From Trissonchulus latispiculum (taxonomy: Eukaryota > Nematoda > Enoplea > Enoplida > Ironidae), in NCBI GenBank assembly GCA_030248195.1, contig JASAND010026013.1, positions 1-64,000 of the forward strand: a stretch of 64,000 nucleotides of DNA, in the 5' to 3' direction. Each line of letters begins with the position of its first letter. The stretch's first letter is position 1. Below are positions 55,365 to 63,845 of this stretch, piece by piece. The position numbers were made by a program, and so were the translations under genes. The notes beneath the pieces are model-generated. The model was not told where the DNA came from. It saw only the letters and a program-made list of their open reading frames with translations, and ran no database searches.

Positions 55365-56080
55365 CGACTGCTACTGTGAAGCATGGAGGAAATGCTTCAA
55401 TGAAAGACTGCATTAAAGATTTAAGATGGGGCTTATCTGCAGCATACCTTAATCAGGTTTTATTAAATTGCATAAGGCCCTTCGGGAATGATGAAGTTAG
55501 ATTGTGCACAGTCAGTGAAGATGCCATTTTCCCAGAAATCCACAAGGCCCTTCGGGAATGAAGAAACTTTTGTACTGCACAAATATATAATGACAATTCA
55601 GTAACCTACCGAATTTGGGATTAAGACATTAATGGTTCTCGCATGTATCGAATCTTGCATCACTTTGACCTCATATAAACGTTATGAAAGTAACACTATT
55701 TAGTTGAAAATTTAATTCTGCACAAATTTTGAAGTTGTGCAGTCACGTTGCATGAATATTTGTGCACCTGCCGGATAACGGATTTGGGCAGTAACTACAT
55801 TTATAACTAATTTTAAAGTCTATTTTCAACATAATAAAACTTCGGCTGTTAATGGAACAACAATAGTAACATATTTTTCGATTGAAATACTTTTTGCTCG
55901 TTTTTGATTAAACCCAGTGGCCAATAGAATTTGAATTAGTTGTCATATGACCTAGTCTCTGTCTTTTTGTCCGTTTAAGTATGAACGTCTTGTCTCTATC
56001 AGTGTAGAGACAAAAGGACAGAGACTTAGAGACAGAGACTCAGAGACAGTGGCATAGAGACAAGTATGAACCGGGCTTAA

Positions 56081-57940
56081 CTTACTTGACATTTGCGGCA
56101 AAAAGTTTCAGAACTGATCAAATCACAAATCCATCAACGCTGAAATAATGTTTGGGAAAAATACTCATCGGGAAACCAAGATTTAAGTACATTTTTATAT
56201 AGATTACAAACTTCATTTGTTATTAAGTCAGCGTGTTTCCAATTGTACATACGTCTTTTCCCTCATTATATGTGACCTTTGGCCATTTGCGCTGACAACG
56301 AAAGGGCTATTAAACGAGACAGCTGTTAATTGTGTCTGCACTGCTGAATAGGAATGTGACAGGATACGTTAACTTGTTTAGTCTAACAGTTTCCTTCTCA
56401 AGCATATTGACACTCTAAACAGAGGCCAAAGGTTAGCTGGTTGGTATTAAACAATGACATTAGCACATACGCCAATGTGTAATTTAATACTAGAAAGCAA
56501 AGGGCCGTCCAATTTTAACGGCTGCAGAAACATTTGTCACAGCAGTGACGACAATGTGGCAAGAGTAGAAATAGTGAAAGTGAGTAGTGAGCAGAAATGT
56601 AGCTATAGCTGCGGTAAAAATAATAAATGTAATGGCTCAATAACTTAACGATTATCGGCTAAGCTAATTAACGATTCTTCTGCGGGAATATAGCATTGTC
56701 TTAGGAGGTTAGATAGGGTTACGATTTTTACAGTGCAAGTATGTCAAACTCAATGACTTAAAATACCGGTTCGGGTATCAGCTCTTTGGAAGGCAACTGC
56801 AAATTACTCATGTGACTCAAAGTATGAGATCAACAATATTTGCCATCATTTTAAAGATAATAATTTCCTTGACAAAGTATGGGTTTCTCAACTGTGTTAT
56901 TCGAATTGCGAAGATGTGCGCACATTCGTAAACACAAAACCTATTTTTAAACACAGTTGTAGAAGAGTGGGAACGTTGAAGAATAACGACCATAATAGGC
57001 TTCAAAAGATATATTGTACCATTGTTTCTCTAAAACAAACAAACTAGGGATTCCAGAAAAATGTAAATGTAAGTTTTGTATGCTTTTTTGTCAAACTTGG
57101 GGTCTTTTGTTTCCGAACACAAACGGGTCTTTCCCATTCCCCCGATACCACTCAAATTTTTTTAAAACTTGACGAAATGAGCTAAAATTTGGTATGGGTA
57201 TGTTTCCCACTCGCTGAGTTCGAATACCGCAAAAATTTTCGATTTCGTGAAATTTGATTTTGATTCGCAACTGGGGACCAAGTGAAACCAGAAAATATAC
57301 TGTTGCCAATTTTTATGAAAAGTTGCATACAGGGATTTTCAAGATCGTAGAGCACGAATACGAAGTTTAGTTTTTGAATCGGTTTTTGCTTAGCTGTATA
57401 TATAAGCTTATATTTTACGCTTACAACTTTAGCTGGTGGAAAACGTATCCGTATACCGCTTTTTAGCTAATTTGGTCAAGTTTTAAAAGTCGATACCACA
57501 GAACAAAAGTGTCGACTCTCAACTTTCTGCACTTTTGAGTTATGCCGGTTTAGAAGGCTCTACGCTATTTAACGTCAGCTGCACTTACCACTGACAAAAT
57601 GTTTCTGCATGTCAAATGCAGCATATGGTCAGGTCTTTCCAGTCACAAGTCGACCAGCGGCTAAAATCGTGTTCACAGTAGTTCAGTAATCTTTAAGATG
57701 CCGAAAAGCTGAACACGCTATTTTCAATGGTATATTCAACTGAAATTTCAACAAAAGAAAGCTCGTTTATGGCTGAAATATAGCCCCACATTGTCAGATA
57801 AATATCGGCTCGGCAAGTGATTAAGCCAGTCTCTCTGACGGTCTTAGTGACAATTTAAAAGGATAATGAGAAGCAGCTTACAAAAGCTACAAAATATTTT
57901 TAACTTCCTCGATTCAAGCATTTAATGTTCTATTAGAAGT
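56081..57940. other. Non-coding AT-rich interval, no gene recognised
   Basis: There are only short frames. One at 56,454-56,648 (64 codons, seven Cys, no signal peptide) was considered and not accepted. I see no tRNA, rRNA or transposon ends. Confidence 0.5.
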
Positions 57941-58150
57941 AGGGATGCACCAGGGCCTAGCCCCGGCCAACCAGTGGTCAGGCCCCGGCCTGAACCGGAA
58001 CCTGAACTCAGTTAACATTTTAAATTTTAAAGTTTTTACTATAATTTTGCATCTTTTCACTCCAAAAATTAATAAAAACGAGAAGATATTCGGCACCTCT
58101 CCAACACATATTATTTGTCCTCAATCTATCGTCCACACAGGATAGTAATA
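57941..58150. other. Possible hAT-type end and CCCCGGCC-rich relic
   Basis: TAGGGATGCACC at about 57,941 resembles the start of some hAT terminal repeats and is followed by CCCCGGCC-rich low-complexity sequence up to about 58,010. No matching inverted end was found in the window, so this is only a hint. Confidence 0.3.
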
Positions 58151-58345
58151 ACAAAACGCTAATAAGTGTCTCCAAACTTGTTAAGTGTCTCGAATGTTGT
58201 TGAAACTCTCGAAAGTTGAATAAGTCACGAAAGTTTGCAATTATGTCTCGAAAGTGCAAAATGTCTCGAAATATTTCTAGACTTTTGACAAAATTTCCGG
58301 AAAGCCTATCTGGAAAAAATGTCTCGCAAAACTTCAAAAAGCGAT
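58150..58345. repeat. TCTCGAAA-type minisatellite upstream of the plus-strand gene copy
   Basis: Degenerate GTCTCGAAA, CTCTCGAAAG and TTTCTAGAC words recur, as at 48,040-48,620. A candidate start ATG at 58,319 lies in the last of these words, just as the first Met of the minus copy does (both begin Met-Ser-Arg-Lys). Confidence 0.75.
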
Positions 58346-58358
58346 TCTGATGCAGTAA

Positions 58359-59483
58359 AACGCTCGATCTGTACGTACGCAATTGGAAACTGTGGGGGGC
58401 AATTGGCGTGAATTGCAGCCTCAAAGTGGGGCGGCTGCTTCTCAGTCGTCCGCAGAGGACAAACCGGAGCCTTTGGAGCTTCCGGAGGAATTGGGGGGTG
58501 ATGCTATTCCGTTCATTTCGCGTAAAACTCTTTTGAAAAATTTGTCAGAGCATCCCCCAGAATTTTTTACTTTTCGTGATCAAATTGACCAGTCTCAGTA
58601 TTCGGCATACATTCGCCACATTTCGCAGAAAACGGGGTTTTCCCATGCTTTAGCTAAGGCGACTACAGTAGTTACGTCAATTGAGCAATTGATCCGGTCT
58701 GTTCCTGTTTGGGTAGAAGCTGCAGAGAAGGCAGGGTTTCTGGCGTGGGATCTGGAAGGGGTGTCGCTCAGAGGGTTCTTGGGGATTTCTCCCCATCGTA
58801 CCTTGTCCCTGATTCAAATTGCTATCCCCTACCCAGAAAAGTTGCATTTGTTTCGTTCTCGGCTTGATCAGGTTCACGCCACAAATCCAAAACAGGACCC
58901 TACATCGTTGGGTATCTATTTGATCCCATTGTACGTTTTATTTTTTGAGTACCCATCTTGGGACTATTTTCAGTATTTGTTGGCCCTCCTTTTCTACAAT
59001 ACTTCCTATCCCTTGTTGGGTTTGAACCCTCTGGCCGACGTTCGGCGCTTGTTAGGGGCTTTGGGAATAGATGCCCGCCATTCAGCCACAGATCTTGCGT
59101 ATCTGGGGCGACAAATTAGTGCGCGTCCTCCGGACCATCCTATGCAGCAGTGGTCTCCCGTTGACACGAGGGGTCCGTATCCGTGGCGTAACAAGAACGG
59201 CCAGCAAATTCCTCCACCGCTGAGTAAACGTGTGGATATTCCACTTTCATGGTATCAGGAGGAAATTTTACAGTACCCCGAACAGATGTGCAAGGCGGCT
59301 CCTTGTAGGGGACTCCAGCCGTTTCCCACGTTGGCAGAATTGCGCTATGGGCAACAGATGTTCGGGATGTTATTTTGGTGGTGCAGCGATATATACATTT
59401 CGACCAGGAGTTTGGGGTTCCAGAATTCCAGTGGCTGCGAACTTATAAGGCCCTTAGCGTTTGTTCAGGCTATGATACCATGA
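58359..59483 (+). CDS. DEDD-family 3'-5' exonuclease-like domain, N-terminal fragment of plus copy
   Basis: Counting from the TTG at 58,383, residues 1-45 are low-complexity, acidic and Gln/Ala-rich. The RNase H-fold exonuclease starts near 115. Motif I is AWDLEGV with D123 and E125, followed by TLSLIQIA as in RNase D and EXD proteins. Motif II is LLGLNPLADVRRL with D219. A further D237 lies in SATDLAYL. Motif III would begin at Tyr322, but the frame is lost there by an extra G near 59,348. The last 50 or so codons of this frame are therefore out of register. The family removes nucleotides from DNA or RNA 3' ends with two metal ions; activity of this damaged copy is doubtful. No ATG opens this frame; the ATG at 58,319 is in another frame. 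Confidence 0.7.
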   Translation, partial: NARSVRTQLETVGGNWRELQPQSGAAASQSSAEDKPEPLELPEELGGDAIPFISRKTLLKNLSEHPPEFFTFRDQIDQSQYSAYIRHISQKTGFSHALAKATTVVTSIEQLIRSVPVWVEAAEKAGFLAWDLEGVSLRGFLGISPHRTLSLIQIAIPYPEKLHLFRSRLDQVHATNPKQDPTSLGIYLIPLYVLFFEYPSWDYFQYLLALLFYNTSYPLLGLNPLADVRRLLGALGIDARHSATDLAYLGRQISARPPDHPMQQWSPVDTRGPYPWRNKNGQQIPPPLSKRVDIPLSWYQEEILQYPEQMCKAAPCRGLQPFPTLAELRYGQQMFGMLFWWCSDIYISTRSLGFQNSSGCELIRPLAFVQAMIP

Positions 59484-59968
59484 AGTGTCTTAGGAACTGT
59501 CTGGGGGAACCTCTGAAGCAACCGTTAGCGCAGAAACCGGAAGAGGCGCAGGACCAGCCAGGGACATCTCAGGCAGCTAAGCCTACGAAGGCGAAGTCTT
59601 CAAAATCCGATCTTACTACTACGGGCAAATACGGCCCACCTCCTCTTCTTCCGGAGTTATACGCTTTGTCGCTTCTCCCAGATCCGTCGCTTGTTCCGGG
59701 CGCGACTCCTACTACCATCTGGAAACCAACGCTTATTTCGCGCCAGGAGCGCCCGCCTACGCAGCCCATGCCTTTTCATGACTGGACGGCACATGAACTG
59801 TGGGTGTCAGCGTATTCTCGCCCAAGTCCCACGAGGCTGCGTAGTGACAGTACTGCTTCTATTCGCAGTCGCCCGTCTAAGGCAACTAGGGCTGCGGCGA
59901 GCGCAGCGGCGGATCAGGAAGAAGAGGAGGCTGCATTTGAACAACAGGAAGAACCAGAGGGATCGTAG
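59351..59968 (+). CDS. End of exonuclease domain and acidic linker, plus copy
   Basis: This frame takes over from the exonuclease frame at about 59,350 and supplies a motif III-like Asp segment, then an alpha-helical stretch (VVQRYIHFDQEFGVPEFQWL). From about 59,520 it turns into a disordered linker with Pro, Ser, Lys and Glu, and ends in a run of Glu and Gln (about 59,920-59,960). The frame stops at 59,966; continuation appears in the next frame. Confidence 0.6.
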   Translation, partial: ATDVRDVILVVQRYIHFDQEFGVPEFQWLRTYKALSVCSGYDTMKCLRNCLGEPLKQPLAQKPEEAQDQPGTSQAAKPTKAKSSKSDLTTTGKYGPPPLLPELYALSLLPDPSLVPGATPTTIWKPTLISRQERPPTQPMPFHDWTAHELWVSAYSRPSPTRLRSDSTASIRSRPSKATRAAASAAADQEEEEAAFEQQEEPEGS

Positions 59969-60030
59969 TGGACGCAAGCACAGTGAAACGAGCGCGCCTA
60001 GCAGGGTCTGTGGATCAGGAGGTCGCCTAA

Positions 60031-61746
60031 TTGCAACAGTTGCCGGCAGCTGAAACGGTTGCGGCAAATTTGACCATCGGTGCAGAAGAGGTAGTGGATA
60101 ATAGTGGGTCCACGGAGGCTTCATTGGGATTCCGGTCACCGCCTGGGCCGGAGGTGAGGGGGGTTGACCCCGCCTTCTCATCCTCGCCTGGGGCTCCTAC
60201 CACCGTGTTCGGGGCGGACCCCGCCGGTGTGGAGTCAGGTGATTCGGGTTCTCCCTACGCCCTCCGGCCTCACTCAAATTCTCATTCTGGGGCAGCGCGT
60301 TCCCGTTCGCCCCTGGGTCGTTTTTCTTCTCAGCCCAGCAGTAATCCGGGCGTCCGACGTGGTGTTGGGCGTGGCGATTCTTCGGCTCCAGCCACAAATA
60401 GGCCAATTACCCGACAGCATCAGGCTCGGTTGGCTCAACAGGAAGCTTCCTCAGATACTGGAATGGACACAACGCCCTCTGCGGCAGATCAGGCGTTTCT
60501 TTTAGGTGATTCTGACTATCAAATAACTCCATCAACGGTGATAGTGACTTTGGAGGAGCCTACCGAACTTTTAGGAACCGTGGACTCTCCTGTGCAGACT
60601 CTAGTGCAAAGTTCGGGCTCTGTTCCGATAAGTTCGGGCACTGTCCCGATAAGTTCGGGCACTGTGCCGATAAGTTCGGGCACTGTCTCGACAAGTTCGT
60701 TCACTGTCCCGGCAAGTTCGGGCTCTGCTCCGACAAGTTCTGGTCTCCTCGCGACAAGTTCGGGATTACCACCAATAAGTTCGGGCTTTCTAACATCTGG
60801 GCCTATGACAACGTCTGGTATTTCTGCTGCGGTGGAAACAGAACAACAAGGTTTGGGTGAGCCACAGGTGGTTGTCTGCAACGTCACGGCGGATGCACAG
60901 TATCTGTTGACGTTAGTTCCCGCTCCCACAAACGAGTTGGGTATTATTTTGTTGGCTGATTCATCTCCAGCGTTCTTTGGATTTTTCTCTTTTGATTGTA
61001 CACCTTTTAGTGCCCCTGGAGTTACTCGCCCTGGGCTGTTGCCACCAGTTCTGCTTGAGGGCCCTAGTGTTGACCCTTCGCGTTCGCTGCAGGGTCCTCC
61101 GATGCAGACAACGGCACAGCTAGCTCCAGTTTGGTCCCAGGCTCTGCGGCAGGCGGGATCTTCTGCTCGCCTGCCCCAATCAATTCAGGGGTTAGGTGCT
61201 ATTCCGTATCAGGAGAGGCTCAACTTCGTGGATACGTTCTGGCAGCGTGTCCCTCCGTTGGGTACTCCGTTACAATTGGAATTGGTTCCATTACTGGGGA
61301 TTTCAGCAGCTGAATTACAAGAACGAGTCGGTCATCTTCCGCCTTTCTATGCTTTTGAGGTTGCATACCACACAGTGGGAAGGGGAGATACTTCGGTGTT
61401 GGATCTGCTGAGGGTCCTCTTTCCGGGTGCCTTCGCTCCGTCCCCTGTGTCAGGGGTAGAACAACCCGCCTTTGGTATGAATTTGTCGGCGGATCACTCC
61501 TTATTCCATCTGTCGCTTGCCCTGCCTGGGGTCTCGGCTTGGGAAGCGGGGATTCCGTCTCGGTCCACCTCTGTGGGTCCGTTAGGGCATCAGCGATCCG
61601 TTGAGCCAGTGTCTCGGCCTGTATTGATGGAAACACAATGTCAAATTTCGTTTGCGACCACTCCGCCTGTGGTTTCTGTTCAACGGGTACCGCCGTTTCA
61701 GCCTCCGCAACCGGTGCTACACCCACCAGCTGAGACCATTCAGTGA
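60031..61746 (+). CDS. Ser/Thr/Pro-rich linker with 7-residue repeat and conserved segment, plus copy
   Basis: A 571-codon frame. Residues 1-180 are Ser/Gly/Pro-rich with basic patches (RSRSPLGRF). Residues about 190-260 hold about nine degenerate copies of a 7-residue repeat, SSGTVPI type, encoded by a 21-bp tandem repeat at about 60,610-60,795. From about 275 (VVVCNVTADAQYLLTLVPAP) the sequence looks globular. Residues about 398-475 (NFVDTFWQRVPPLG to LRVLFPG) align with the 5' part of the minus copy. The frame stops at 61,744 but the same frame stays open and similar to the minus copy to about 61,925. Confidence 0.65.
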   Translation: MQQLPAAETVAANLTIGAEEVVDNSGSTEASLGFRSPPGPEVRGVDPAFSSSPGAPTTVFGADPAGVESGDSGSPYALRPHSNSHSGAARSRSPLGRFSSQPSSNPGVRRGVGRGDSSAPATNRPITRQHQARLAQQEASSDTGMDTTPSAADQAFLLGDSDYQITPSTVIVTLEEPTELLGTVDSPVQTLVQSSGSVPISSGTVPISSGTVPISSGTVSTSSFTVPASSGSAPTSSGLLATSSGLPPISSGFLTSGPMTTSGISAAVETEQQGLGEPQVVVCNVTADAQYLLTLVPAPTNELGIILLADSSPAFFGFFSFDCTPFSAPGVTRPGLLPPVLLEGPSVDPSRSLQGPPMQTTAQLAPVWSQALRQAGSSARLPQSIQGLGAIPYQERLNFVDTFWQRVPPLGTPLQLELVPLLGISAAELQERVGHLPPFYAFEVAYHTVGRGDTSVLDLLRVLFPGAFAPSPVSGVEQPAFGMNLSADHSLFHLSLALPGVSAWEAGIPSRSTSVGPLGHQRSVEPVSRPVLMETQCQISFATTPPVVSVQRVPPFQPPQPVLHPPAETIQ

Positions 61747-61931
61747 CCGGCTACTCATGTTTTGAACCCGGTCTACCACCGTGTCGTGACTGACTTGGTC
61801 TTGGCTGATTCTGATATAGAGGGGTCTTCAACCTATTTGCATGCGGATCTCCCAAAGTATTTCATTGACCCAGAGGATACGGTCTTTGAAGGAAACCGCC
61901 GGTTGCGAATCCGCCGGACAGGCCGCAATTC
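61747..61931 (+). CDS. Continuation of the same frame after an in-frame stop, plus copy
   Basis: From 61,747 the frame reads on through segments (VVTDLVLADSD, RRLRIRRTG) that match the minus copy around its LVLDVTGLVSG and KATKIIRERG. Downstream of about 61,925 the similarity moves to another frame, so the remainder of this open frame to 62,175 is a shadow. Confidence 0.5.
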
Positions 61932-62537
61932 ATGGACGGGGCTGACCCGTATCGCATCCATCCGGGTGAGGACCGGTATGGTCTGCCACTGGATAAGATG
62001 GCGGGCACCCCACCTTTTCTGGGGTCCCAGGCTTTGGACCCGTGGGTTCGGCAGTCGGTGGCCGAGCTTCTGGCGGTTTCTGACCTTGCTGTTCCGTTCC
62101 GCTTGTATGCGGACCGTTACTGGCACTATGCGGAGCTCCCTCCGGTTCAGGCCATTTCGGGCTGTTCGGCACTAAATCCGTATTTCGTGCACACTTTCGC
62201 CTACTGGGATAAATGGCTTCGTGGGCAAGCCTCACCATTTGCTGTTCCATCTTCAGCACTCGACGACTACCTTGACCAGCTGCATGAGTTGATTCCGGGG
62301 GCACGTGTGTCCTTTGAGACGCATCCCACCCCTACCCCTCCAGGGTACGATGTACTTCGTATTCAACCCGAGCGTCCTGATTTTTGGCAGGCTACCTTGC
62401 GGTTCCCGCCTCTGGCTCGGGAGAGGGTTTTGGTCTTTCCGGGGATAGAACTAGTCGGGAAAGCTGCGCTGGAATCGTGTGCCAAGGTGGCCGCAATTGC
62501 CCAGCTTTACCAGTTCTTCTATATTTTATTGATCTAA
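61932..62537 (+). CDS. Conserved middle domain, plus copy
   Basis: A 201-codon frame aligning along its length with residues about 300-450 of the minus copy: PFRLYADRYW with PFRIHSEPYW, SALNPYFVHTFAYWDK with SLNPYFIAIYNFWDQ, PFAVPSS with PFAVTDN, and RFPPLARERVLVFPG with DFPPIYRRGVLEFD. I do not recognise the fold. It ends at a TAA (62,535) while the family's sequence continues in the same frame. Confidence 0.65.
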   Translation: MDGADPYRIHPGEDRYGLPLDKMAGTPPFLGSQALDPWVRQSVAELLAVSDLAVPFRLYADRYWHYAELPPVQAISGCSALNPYFVHTFAYWDKWLRGQASPFAVPSSALDDYLDQLHELIPGARVSFETHPTPTPPGYDVLRIQPERPDFWQATLRFPPLARERVLVFPGIELVGKAALESCAKVAAIAQLYQFFYILLI

Positions 62538-62768
62538 TTGTTTCGGTTTCAACCTTTGCGTAACATGATTGAAACTTGGACTAAAAAGTCGAAGTTTTTA
62601 GAAAAGAAGGTTCAAGCGATTATAGAGGAGTCGCTTGCCCACGAAGCCATGCAGCCTGATCAAGTCAAAGAGTACGGGGGGTGGTCCCGTTCTTTGGCGA
62701 ACGTATGGTGGCTTCTAACATGCACCGTATTCCGGAAATTGATGAGCAGGGCCATCGCCCTTACTTGA
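62538..62768 (+). CDS. Helical segment upstream of NADAR, plus copy
   Basis: The same frame as the preceding piece after the stop. The first 50 or so codons are charged and helical and correspond to the region between the middle domain and the NADAR domain of the minus copy. Beyond the G run at 62,676-62,681 the similarity moves to a different frame. Confidence 0.45.
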   Translation: MFRFQPLRNMIETWTKKSKFLEKKVQAIIEESLAHEAMQPDQVKEYGGWSRSLANVWWLLTCTVFRKLMSRAIALT

Positions 62769-62842
62769 AGATCTATGGGCACGAATACCGTTTTTCGGAG
62801 ACCGGTTACCATCGTCGCCAACTACTGGTTTTGCTTGCCTGA
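62684..62842 (+). CDS. First part of NADAR domain, plus copy
   Basis: A short frame (53 codons) containing MVASNMHR, the counterpart of AIASNMW in the minus copy, and GHEYRFSETGYHRRQ, the counterpart of the NADAR Glu motif EFGTSEQLYHWRK. The conserved Glu is present, but the Lys at the end of the motif is replaced by Gln. A stop at 62,840 ends it, and the domain continues in the frame from 62,8xx. Confidence 0.55.
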   Translation, partial: VPFFGERMVASNMHRIPEIDEQGHRPYLKIYGHEYRFSETGYHRRQLLVLLA

Positions 62843-63254
62843 GTCGGCTCGCTATCTGGCCTCACGGGGTTGCCCGTTTCAGGCTATGCAAGGGTCGAAG
62901 CATTATACCAGGGGCTGGTTTGATCGGTCAGTTCCGTTTCGCCGCTTTTGGGAACATCCCAAAGTCCATGTGCGAGCATTTGTTATGCTCGACGTTATTC
63001 GAGAAGAGGCCCAGGTTTGTCCATCGTATCGTGAGTGGCTAGCGTCGACGGGGGTTCGACTCATCGTCGAGGCCTATGACAATGTGTACTGGGGAGTCGG
63101 TAAGACAGAAGCCATGCTTATGCACATGGGGCCTCAGGATTATGCGCGCTTGTCGTGTTTAAATCCGACCCCCGCGGCTCCCCATCAAAATTGGATGGGC
63201 AAGCTCCACATGGTTTTACGGAGTTTTCTGATCTGCCAGACCTGGTTACGGTAA
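62810..63254 (+). CDS. C-terminal part of NADAR domain, plus copy
   Basis: This frame carries ASRGCPFQAM, the counterpart of ASMECPFQAQ, then the helix AFVMLDVIREE, then LIVEAYDNVYWGVGK (family LVExxxxDxYWGxG), and HQNWMGKLHMVLR (family GxNxLGxxLMxVR). All second-half NADAR motifs are therefore present, with His in place of the usual Gly before QNWMG. From about 63,215 the similarity passes to another frame, which ends at the stop at 63,308. Confidence 0.75.
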
Positions 63255-63310
63255 TGCGAGAGGACCACCGCCAACAGGAGGTCAGGGCGGTTGAGGACGA
63301 AAACGTGTAA

Positions 63311-63659
63311 GGGGCGTTGTTGTGCGTTGTTGTTGTTCTGCAGCCCCGTGTATATGGAAATTCTTTTGAAAATTTCTTTAGTGCCCGAGCTGATTTTCTA
63401 AAAATCTTGTTTATTTTTCTTGATTATTCAATCTTTCCATGATGACCCTAGCGGTCTCTTTCTTTGATTAAATTTTATCTTGAGAAATTTCTCTTTGGCT
63501 CGGTTGACTTTTGGCTAGTTTCTCGTTTGCTCGGGCACATTTAATATTTAACGAATGTGTTGGTGAACGCGCCGACGACACGAAAAGTTTTTAGAAGCGG
63601 CGAGTTTACCTTTAAAACTAGCTAAAATTCCTCCACAAAAATTCAAACTTTAAAGATTT
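63311..63659. other. 3' flank of the plus gene copy, nothing recognised
   Basis: T-rich sequence without a gene. AT-rich words at about 63,470-63,560 could include a polyadenylation region, but no clear signal was identified. Confidence 0.4.
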
Positions 63660-63845
63660 GACAAGAATCTGTGACCCAGGCCCAAAATGATCCTCTAAAG
63701 TTTCTGACCCAGACCCAAAGTGACCCACAGGAAACTTGACCCAGACCCACCCTGACCCAAATGTTTCACAAAAGTTGTGACCCAAGACCCAGCCAAAAAT
63801 AGCGACCCAAACGACCCATGACTCAATGACCCATAACCCAGTTTC
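63660..63845. repeat. Degenerate GACCCA / GACCCAGACCCA low-complexity repeat
   Basis: GACCCA words recur about every 8-25 bp, many of them preceded by GT or CA, giving a simple-sequence-derived stretch. Confidence 0.8.

Larger units (their letters stand above)
54656..55789. mobile_element. Mutator-like long-TIR foldback element nested in the Harbinger-like element
   Basis: Nearly the whole 1,134-bp element is two inverted arms (54,656-55,177 and 55,268-55,789) around a 90-bp centre. The ends read GCCCAAATCCGTTATCCGGC. A 9-bp duplication AGTAACTAC flanks it (54,646-54,654 and 55,790-55,798), with one extra G at the left. Long terminal repeats plus a 9-bp duplication fit Mutator-like (MULE) non-autonomous elements. 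The open frames it contains are mirror images of the arms and are not genes. Confidence 0.8.
53882..56077. mobile_element. PIF/Harbinger-like non-autonomous element, host to two nested insertions
   Basis: The ends are inverted repeats reading AGCCCGGTTCATACTTGTCT, flanked by direct TAA copies at 53,879-53,881 and 56,078-56,080, matching the TWA target of PIF/Harbinger elements. Subterminal GTCTCTGTCTCTA minisatellite follows on both sides in inverted orientation. Without the two nested elements and their duplications the element would be only about 0.5 kb, a normal MITE size. No transposase frame is present. Confidence 0.85.
58319..63310 (+). pseudogene. Broken exonuclease-linker-NADAR gene, plus-strand long copy
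   Basis: A chain of plus-strand frames covers about 5 kb and is visibly GC-richer than its flanks. In order it encodes a DEDD 3'-5' exonuclease-like domain (58.4-59.4 kb), an acidic/Ser/Thr/Pro-rich linker (59.5-60.9 kb), a conserved middle domain (61.0-62.5 kb) and a NADAR domain (62.7-63.25 kb). Breaks are visible at about 58,395 (run of six G), 59,348 (extra G), 59,940-59,965, a stop at 60,028, a stop at 61,744, about 61,925, a stop at 62,535, about 62,600-62,685 (run of six G), about 62,800-62,840 and about 63,215. The tail ends at a stop at 63,308-63,310. So many breaks argue for a pseudogene, although several lie at G runs where consensus errors are common and some could be short introns. 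Confidence 0.75.

Noticed and set aside
54981..55561. Two open frames of 84 and 145 codons with similar sequence
   Set aside because: They are mirror images produced by the inverted arms of the Mutator-like element, not related genes.
56454..56648. Small Cys-rich 64-codon open frame
   Set aside because: No signal peptide, no recognisable cysteine pattern and no homologous context; the length is expected by chance in this sequence.
57210..57230. GAGTTCGAAT as a tRNA T-loop
   Set aside because: No matching acceptor, D or anticodon stems could be found around it.
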